Below are positions 24,307 to 29,451 of a stretch of DNA of 29,451 nucleotides, in pieces (position 1 is the first letter of the stretch; each line of letters opens with the position of its first letter). A program made the translations under genes and the position numbers. The DNA comes from Bacteroidota bacterium. Its GTDB lineage: Bacteria > Bacteroidota > Bacteroidia > Chitinophagales > Chitinophagaceae. The notes beneath the pieces were generated by a model, which was not told the DNA's origin, made no database searches, and was given only the letters and a program-made list of their open reading frames with translations. The DNA is taken from the NCBI GenBank assembly GCA_023430465.1, contig JAEZAM010000015.1, positions 1 to 29,451 of the forward strand, read 5' to 3'.

Positions 24307-25152
24307 TTATAGTATTGAATTCAATTTTTCAGTATCTCCCCAAAAATTTCTCGGCTCAATGTCCGAGTAGGGATAATAACCCAGATTCAGCTTGATATGC
24401 TTCCCTATTCCACTTAAGTACATCTCTACGATTCCCCGAACGCTTATGGGTTTTCCGCTGCAACAATTTACAATTCCCACGCCTGCGTCCCTCGTCAAGA
24501 TTTTATGAATGTAAGCAACGGCTGTTTCAACCGGCAAGTAATCCCTAAGCTGATCACCGGGACTCATATTGAACTCCTCTTCACCGGCCGCAAGCGCTGA
24601 TTTCAGCTGCGAAAATAGTGATTTTGGGTGCTGCCCCTCACCATATAGATAAAACAACCTGAGCCAATTCAGCTCCACAATATACTCTCTTGCTAAAGTC
24701 TCGAGAAATATTCTAAGCTCATTTTTTGCTATAGCATAGTTGTTTGTGGGTTTAGCTGGCATATCTTCTGACAAACACCCTTCCCTCATCCCGTATTCAA
24801 AACAAGTACCCGTGACCGTTACCCGACGCAGACCGCCCGTGATAAGATTCTGCAAAAAGGCTCTTTGTGCGGGAAGGGCATTTGTCACATGAAACTCGGC
24901 CATGTAGTTCGGCAACCCCTCCCAGGCCAGATGGACCAAAATATCCGGGCTTTCAAAAAAATGAAAGAGATTGGTGATAGATGTGTCAGTAAGGTCAAAT
25001 GGCTTATATATAACAGCTGAAAACCAGGAACAACGTTTTGCCCTTTCCTTATCACGGGAAGTGGCTATCACCTGATGCCCGCTCCGCAGCAACTCATTAA
25101 TGAGATGGTTGCCCAGAAAGCCCGTAGCTCCCGTTACCAGCACTCGTGCCAT
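24307..25152 (-). CDS. NAD(P)-dependent sugar epimerase/reductase (extended SDR)
   Basis: The start chosen is ATG 25152, giving MARVLVTGATGFLGNHLINE with the GxxGxxG cofactor loop at once; a start at 25200 would add 16 residues inside the preceding gene. The ATG overlaps the stop of the methyltransferase gene (TAATG). The catalytic YAIAK (YxxxK) is present, with a threonine-rich TVTGTCFEYG segment in place of the serine motif. LPVETAVAYIHKIL and the NFWGDTEKLNSIL end are typical of NDP-sugar 4-ketoreductases. In this pathway it probably reduces the 4-keto group of the C-methylated CDP-sugar. Stereochemistry cannot be read from sequence. Confidence 0.88.
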   Translation of the reverse strand: MARVLVTGATGFLGNHLINELLRSGHQVIATSRDKERAKRCSWFSAVIYKPFDLTDTSITNLFHFFESPDILVHLAWEGLPNYMAEFHVTNALPAQRAFLQNLITGGLRRVTVTGTCFEYGMREGCLSEDMPAKPTNNYAIAKNELRIFLETLAREYIVELNWLRLFYLYGEGQHPKSLFSQLKSALAAGEEEFNMSPGDQLRDYLPVETAVAYIHKILTRDAGVGIVNCCSGKPISVRGIVEMYLSGIGKHIKLNLGYYPYSDIEPRNFWGDTEKLNSIL

Positions 25153-26378
25153 TAGAAAATAGTTAATTGAGGTATTGCCACCACAAATAACCCACCCCAA
25201 TCACGCACATAATTTAATTGCTGCATTACTTCCTCCTTTATGTTCCATGGAAAAATAATGATGTAGTCGGGCTGATTCTCTCTTAGTCGTTCTTCGTTCA
25301 CTACCGGTATGTGACTGCCTGGCAAGTATTTTCCTTGCTTATGCGGATTAGCATCTACAACAAAGTCTATCAGATCTGGCTTAATCCCGCAATAGTTGAG
25401 GAGGGTGTTCCCTTTAGCGGCCGCACCATAGGCGGCAACCTTTTTCCCATCTCTTCTTTGATCGAGCAAAAATCTTAAAAATTCGGTCTTTATATGCAGG
25501 GCCTTCTCCCCAAATCCTCTGTAATAACTCATGGTGCGCATCCCCGCTTCATCTTCACGCCGCAACATCGTGGTCACAGAGTCAAGCGTCTCACGATCGG
25601 TATCTTCCTCATTGCAGGCATAGATACGCAACGATCCACCATGCGTTGCTAATTCTTCCACATCAAACATCCGTAATCCGGCGGTCCGGAAAATTTCGTT
25701 TACTGTGCCAAATGACAAATAGGAAAAATGCTCGTGATAAATCGTATCAAACTGGTTATTCCCGACGAGTTGCATCAGATGCGGAAACTCCATTGTAATT
25801 ATGCCTCTGTCGCTTAGCAAAATTTTCATGGCTTTAGTGAAATCGACAATATCAGGGACATGAGCCAGGACATTATTTCCGAGTAACAGGTCAGCCCGAA
25901 CACCCTTTGACCGAAGGTCGGTGGCCAACCTGGTGCCAAAAAAATCCACGACAGTTTCAATCCCTTTCCCTTGCGCCACCGCCGCGGTATTCGCTGTGGG
26001 TTCGATTCCCAGTACCGGGACACCGCGTTCGGCAAAGTATTGCAGCAGGTAACCATCATTCGACGCTATTTCAACCACTTTAGATTTGCTACTAAATGCA
26101 AATCTGTCAATCATCACCCCCGTATAATTTTTTGCATGCTTCAGCCAGCTGGATGAATAAGAACTGAAATAGACATATGAATCATCGAAAATGGCATCTG
26201 ATTTTTTAAATTCATCAACTTGGACAAGCCTGCAGTTTGGACAGGTAAATACCTTCAGCGGAAAATACTCCTCAGGTTCCTGCAATTGCTCCCTGGTGAG
26301 AAATGAGTTCGAGGGCGGAGAATTGAAAAGATCAATAAAAACGTCAGAGAGTGATGTGTGACAAAATCTGCAGTGCAT
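25152..26378 (-). CDS. TylCIII-type NDP-sugar C-methyltransferase
   Basis: The 408-residue protein has the three parts of this family. An N-terminal zinc-finger domain carries C3-x2-C6 and C46-x2-C49. A SAM-binding domain follows with VVEIASNDGYLLQYFAERGV (101-120) and GNNVLAHVPDIVDF (167-180). Around DTIYHEHFSYLSF (211-223) are the active-site Tyr and His residues known from C-3'-methyltransferases such as TcaB9 and TylC3. A C-terminal Rossmann-like domain (VAAYGAAAKGNTLLNYCG, near residue 300) completes it. Such enzymes add a methyl group from SAM to a carbon next to a 4-keto group of an NDP-sugar. It is preceded by the RmlC-type gene (8 bases) and overlaps the SDR gene by one base. Confidence 0.92.
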   Translation of the reverse strand: MHCRFCHTSLSDVFIDLFNSPPSNSFLTREQLQEPEEYFPLKVFTCPNCRLVQVDEFKKSDAIFDDSYVYFSSYSSSWLKHAKNYTGVMIDRFAFSSKSKVVEIASNDGYLLQYFAERGVPVLGIEPTANTAAVAQGKGIETVVDFFGTRLATDLRSKGVRADLLLGNNVLAHVPDIVDFTKAMKILLSDRGIITMEFPHLMQLVGNNQFDTIYHEHFSYLSFGTVNEIFRTAGLRMFDVEELATHGGSLRIYACNEEDTDRETLDSVTTMLRREDEAGMRTMSYYRGFGEKALHIKTEFLRFLLDQRRDGKKVAAYGAAAKGNTLLNYCGIKPDLIDFVVDANPHKQGKYLPGSHIPVVNEERLRENQPDYIIIFPWNIKEEVMQQLNYVRDWGGLFVVAIPQLTIF

Positions 26379-26386
26379 AAGTAATT

Positions 26387-26932
26387 TTAAATTCCAATAA
26401 ATTCGGGTGTCAGGTAGGTGTGTTCAAGGTCACGCCGGGAAATTTCACTAACCGGAAGCGGCCAATCGATACCAAGCATGTGGTCATCAAAGCGGAGTCC
26501 TCCTTCAGCGCCGGGGTGATAGGCTTCCGAATGGTGATAAATCAATTCGGCATTGTCAGTCAGGGTTTGAAAGCCATGAGCAAATCCTTCAGGTATGTAG
26601 ATCATCTCCCGACCTTGGGCTGTCAGATTAACTGAGGTCCATTTCAGAAATGTCGGAGACCCCTTTCTGATGTCTACCACGACGTCCAATACCTCGCCAG
26701 CTATGCATCGTACCAGCTTTATTTCTTCAAACGGCGGGCGCTGGAAGTGCAATCCGCGCAAGGCTCCTTTTTTGATCGTAAAAGAATGGTTGAGCTGCAC
26801 CCAATCACTGTTGTGGCCGATAACCTTAAATTCCTCGCGGCTATATGTACGGGCAAACCATCCGCGCTCGTCGAAATGAGGTTCCAGGCGAATAAGGTAG
26901 GCCCCTTTTAATGACAACGGCTCGAATTTCAT
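26387..26932 (-). CDS. rfbC: RmlC-type NDP-4-keto-6-deoxyhexose 3,5-epimerase
   Basis: The 181-residue cupin has the expected length. It shows FDERGWFARTYSREEF near the start, RGLHFQ with catalytic H62, VRCIAGEVLDVVVDIRKGSP, YIPEGFAHGFQTL and Y138 (in SEAYHP), then FDDHMLGIDWP. It epimerises C3 and/or C5 of a 4-keto-6-deoxy sugar nucleotide. The classic substrate is dTDP-bound, but here rfbF and rfbG are directly upstream and no rmlA or rmlB is present. A CDP-sugar is therefore more likely, and the gene may better be called a CDP-sugar epimerase. Its ATG overlaps the rfbG stop by four bases. Confidence 0.92.
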   Translation of the reverse strand: MKFEPLSLKGAYLIRLEPHFDERGWFARTYSREEFKVIGHNSDWVQLNHSFTIKKGALRGLHFQRPPFEEIKLVRCIAGEVLDVVVDIRKGSPTFLKWTSVNLTAQGREMIYIPEGFAHGFQTLTDNAELIYHHSEAYHPGAEGGLRFDDHMLGIDWPLPVSEISRRDLEHTYLTPEFIGI

Positions 26933-27996
26933 TTTATAGCCAGATAAGAAATGATTTGGTCGTAGGTAAATTGTTCTTTTTTTCCGTCAGGTTGCCTGTA
27001 CCACTGTATTGTCCAATCGATCGCAGATGTTGCATCAAGCTTCGGTTCCCAATTAAGTTCTTGCCTGCTCTTACTGATATCCAGCTTCAATAATTGCGCT
27101 TCATGCACGCCATTTCCAGCGGACCCGAAATCAAGGTTGCCGCTACCCCAGCACGCTAATGCAAGATCAGCCAGTTCCTTAACAGTGAGGTGATCTTCCA
27201 TATGCGGCCCGAAATTGTATGCCGTTGAATAACGCGCAGGATCATCGTTTAGATGAGTCCCCAACAACAGATATCCCCCAAGCGGTTCCAGCACATGCTG
27301 CCAGGGGCGTACAGAGCGCGGATTCCTGATCGATACCGGCCTGTCTCCCATCAGGGACCGGATAATATCAGGTATGATGCGATTTTCACTCCAATCACCA
27401 CCGCCAATTACATTTCCGGCACGGGCAGAGGCAAGCCCTTTGGGTATAGCGCTATTTTCAAATTGAAAAAATGAATCCCGAAAAGATGACACCACTAATT
27501 CCGTACAGGCCTTACTGGCACTATATGGATCAAATCCGCCAAGCCGGTCACCTTCTTTATATAACGTACCGTCCTCCTTATTCAGGTAAACCTTATCGGT
27601 AGTAATTATGACACACGTACACGGTGTTACCAGAGCATGCAGCGCTTCCAGCAAATTGGCCGTTCCCGTAACATTTACGTCAAATGTTTCTGCAGGTATC
27701 TGGTATGATCGGATGACAAGCGGCTGGGCGGCAAGATGGTAGATGTAATCGGGCTGGAATGACACGATCGCATCCTTCAATCTCTCCTTATCACGGATAT
27801 CGGCTTCAATCCTCTCCATCCCTTCGAAGGAGAACAGTTCATGAAATGGCTTGGAAGCCGTTGGTGCGAGCGAATAACCCTTCACCGTTGCACCGAGATA
27901 CCGTAGCATCGCGGTCAACCATGTACCCTTGAAGCCTGTATGCCCCGTCAGGAACACCTTTTTGTTTTTATAATAGGTATGCAACCGCTCTTTCAT
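26929..27996 (-). CDS. rfbG: CDP-glucose 4,6-dehydratase
   Basis: The enzyme converts CDP-glucose to CDP-4-keto-6-deoxyglucose using bound NAD+. I chose ATG 27996, which overlaps the rfbF stop as TGATG; the more distant ATG 28032 lies inside rfbF. The product of about 355 residues has KKVFLTGHTGFKGTWLTAML (GxxGxxG, near residue 11), FQPDYIYHLAAQPLVIRSYQ, VIITTDKVY (Thr of the catalytic triad), PYSASK (YxxxK) and SARAGNVIGGGDWSENRIIP. The AGNVIGGGDW stretch and the HTGFKGTWL start separate this group from dTDP-glucose dehydratases. It is second in the operon. Confidence 0.95.
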   Translation of the reverse strand: MKERLHTYYKNKKVFLTGHTGFKGTWLTAMLRYLGATVKGYSLAPTASKPFHELFSFEGMERIEADIRDKERLKDAIVSFQPDYIYHLAAQPLVIRSYQIPAETFDVNVTGTANLLEALHALVTPCTCVIITTDKVYLNKEDGTLYKEGDRLGGFDPYSASKACTELVVSSFRDSFFQFENSAIPKGLASARAGNVIGGGDWSENRIIPDIIRSLMGDRPVSIRNPRSVRPWQHVLEPLGGYLLLGTHLNDDPARYSTAYNFGPHMEDHLTVKELADLALACWGSGNLDFGSAGNGVHEAQLLKLDISKSRQELNWEPKLDATSAIDWTIQWYRQPDGKKEQFTYDQIISYLAIK

Positions 27997-28772
27997 CACC
28001 AGATCTTCCATTTTGCGGAATTTGTCTCCCAAAGGTTTTCAAGCTCGATCTTATCACGGAGTGCGTCCATGCATTTCCAAAAGCCATAATGACGGTAAGC
28101 ACTTAGCTGCTTGTCCGCTGTAAGCCTTTCAAGGGGTTGATCTTCCCACATCTGGTGCTGAACGTTCCCGTCCAGATAATCGAAAACCTCAGGCTTTAGC
28201 ACGAAAAAACCGGCATTAATCCATTTGCTTTCATCCTTTGCTTTCTCACGGAAGGAAATTACCTCACCGTCCGCCGCCAAATCCATACCGCCGAATCGTG
28301 CATCGAGCTGCACAGCTGTTACAGTTGCAATTTTCCCCGAGGCTCTATGATGTGCAATAAGGCTTGTAATGTCGATATCGCTCACCCCGTCTCCATAGGT
28401 CAGCATAAAGTCTTCATCGCCTACATATTTGCGAATTGCTTTGAGACGACCAGCTGTCTTTGTTTCCAACCCGGTATCGACCAGGGTCACCTTAAATGAC
28501 TCCGACTTGCTATTAAGAATATCGAAAGAATTTTTGCCCAGATCGATAGTGACATCCGAGTTGTGCATGTAGTAGTTCATGAAATACTCCTTAATCACAT
28601 ACCCTTTATAACCCAGACAAACGATAAATTCGTTATGGCCATGCTTCTCATACATCTTCATAATATGCCATAAGATCGGCTTACCGCCAATCTCAACCAT
28701 CGGCTTAGGTCGAACGTCGGTCTCCTCAGAAATCCGGGTTCCGAGCCCGCCCGCAAAAATTACTACCTTCAT
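27996..28772 (-). CDS. rfbF: Glucose-1-phosphate cytidylyltransferase
   Basis: The enzyme joins CTP and glucose-1-phosphate to CDP-glucose and pyrophosphate, the entry to CDP-sugars. The start chosen is ATG 28772, giving MKVVIFAGGLGTRISEETDV. An ATG at 28790 would lie on the promoter element. The nucleotidyltransferase signature GGLGTR and the following RPKPMVEIGGKPILWHIMKM are complete. YGDGVSDIDI (metal site), DARFGGMDL, INAGFFVLKPEVFDYL and WEDQPLERLT are all typical of RfbF. The length of about 258 residues is normal. It is the first gene of the minus-strand operon. Confidence 0.97.
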   Translation of the reverse strand: MKVVIFAGGLGTRISEETDVRPKPMVEIGGKPILWHIMKMYEKHGHNEFIVCLGYKGYVIKEYFMNYYMHNSDVTIDLGKNSFDILNSKSESFKVTLVDTGLETKTAGRLKAIRKYVGDEDFMLTYGDGVSDIDITSLIAHHRASGKIATVTAVQLDARFGGMDLAADGEVISFREKAKDESKWINAGFFVLKPEVFDYLDGNVQHQMWEDQPLERLTADKQLSAYRHYGFWKCMDALRDKIELENLWETNSAKWKIW

Positions 28773-28787
28773 ATTACCTAAATTGCG

Positions 28788-28795
28788 CAAAAATA
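28788..28795 (-). promoter_or_regulatory. Probable -7 element of the rfbF operon
   Basis: On the minus strand TATTTTTG matches TAnnTTTG exactly and ends 15 bases before the rfbF ATG. No TTTG was found at the expected -33 position, so the call is tentative. It argues for the ATG at 28772 as the start. Confidence 0.5.
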
Positions 28796-28858
28796 CCGTT
28801 TATACCAACACCGCAGTTGCCGTCCGCAAAATAGTCCACTTGGAGTAAATATTTGAAT

Positions 28859-29451
28859 TTGAAGCCATTAAGCTTTATCATCATCACCTATAACCGTCCA
28901 GACGATATGCTCGAGTTGGCAAAGAACATTGCTCAACTGGATCAGGCGACCGGGTTGCTGGAAGAGGTAGTCATTTTAAACAACGCCTCCACAACCAACT
29001 ATGATTCGCTGAAACAATACATTTCAACGAGACCCGACATTCCCTTCAAATACTTCGACGCGCCCTCCAACCTCGGTGTGGCCCGGGGAAGGAACTACGC
29101 TCTTGCCAGGGGCTCCGCTCCTTATGTAATCATGCTGGACGATGATGCTGTGTTGCAAAATAAGAACGCGCTCGTAAATCTGATGGAAGAGTTCAATAGA
29201 AAATGTGCTGAACGGCCTGTAGCCATTATATCATTCAAGGTGCTTTACTATGATTCCCTGGCAATGCAGGAAAATGCTTTGCCGCATAAACGTTACAAAC
29301 ATTTCAAGGACAAATCATATTTCGAAACGTATTACTATGCCGGAGGTGCTCACGCAGTTAAGCGCTCTGTCATGGACCAGGTGGGCTCCTACCCCCCCGA
29401 TTTTTTTTATGGTATGGAGGAATATGATCTTGGCTATCGTATCATCGACGC
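28859..29451 (+). CDS. Family-2 glycosyltransferase, 3' end beyond the window
   Basis: The reading frame is open from just after a TAG at 28832-28834 to the window end. The GT-A start KPLSFIIITYNRPDDMLELA begins at codon 2 after TTG 28859, and no in-frame ATG lies before it; the first ATG (in PDDML) would remove the conserved ITYNR strand. I therefore take TTG 28859 (or TTG 28853) as the start. EEVVILNNAS, DAPSNLGVARGRNYALARGS, YVIMLDDDAVL (DDD metal site) and YYYAGGAHAVKRSVMDQVGS, then FFYGMEEYDLGYRI, are standard GT2 features. It is divergent from rfbF across an 86-base region and probably belongs to the same polysaccharide locus. Confidence 0.9.
   Translation, partial: MKPLSFIIITYNRPDDMLELAKNIAQLDQATGLLEEVVILNNASTTNYDSLKQYISTRPDIPFKYFDAPSNLGVARGRNYALARGSAPYVIMLDDDAVLQNKNALVNLMEEFNRKCAERPVAIISFKVLYYDSLAMQENALPHKRYKHFKDKSYFETYYYAGGAHAVKRSVMDQVGSYPPDFFYGMEEYDLGYRIID

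Overview
The window most likely comes from a gliding-type Bacteroidota, probably family Chitinophagaceae. Supporting signs are two very large secreted proteins with type IX secretion (T9SS) C-terminal domains, sigma-A promoters of the Bacteroidota type (TTTG, about 20 bases, TAnnTTTG) and no purine-rich ribosome sites in front of most genes. The family is inferred from overall protein character and was not checked by a search.

Positions 1-13,200 are an accessory block that ends at the 3' side of a tRNA-Cys gene. It holds a decayed REP-associated (Y1) transposase, a cluster of REP-like palindromes, the C-terminal remnant of an XRE-family regulator, and two 5'-truncated Rhs/YD-repeat genes. Each Rhs gene is followed within 1-2 bases by a small gene that may encode its immunity protein. 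Between them lie a secreted protein, an 1132-residue T9SS cargo with eight 52-residue repeats, and a PKD/CHU_C gliding-type protein. Two genes here (CHU_C and the second Rhs) are broken by single-base frameshifts. Both breaks fit the loss of one G from a GGG run, so a sequencing artefact is possible. A 30-base perfect palindrome marks the truncated 5' end of the second Rhs gene.

Positions 13,225-21,100 look like ordinary chromosome: tRNA-Cys with two tandem terminators, then a nucleoside phosphorylase, dapF, corA and a Nudix hydrolase on the plus strand. A queuosine-precursor transporter and a small membrane protein lie on the minus strand. A YfhO-family membrane protein and a family-2 glycosyltransferase follow on the plus strand. 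A lipocalin-like lipoprotein has its own clear promoter and terminator.

Positions 21,642-28,772 form one tight minus-strand operon (many 1-4 base overlaps) for a surface polysaccharide. RfbF and RfbG would make CDP-4-keto-6-deoxyglucose. An RmlC-type epimerase, a TylCIII-type C-methyltransferase and an SDR reductase could convert it into a C-methyl-branched 6-deoxyhexose. A CmcI-type methyltransferase-fold protein and two family-2 glycosyltransferases follow. A divergent glycosyltransferase, apparently starting at TTG, runs off the right edge. No RfbH-type 3-dehydrase and no RmlA/RmlB are present in the window, which favours a branched CDP-sugar over a 3,6-dideoxyhexose or dTDP-rhamnose.
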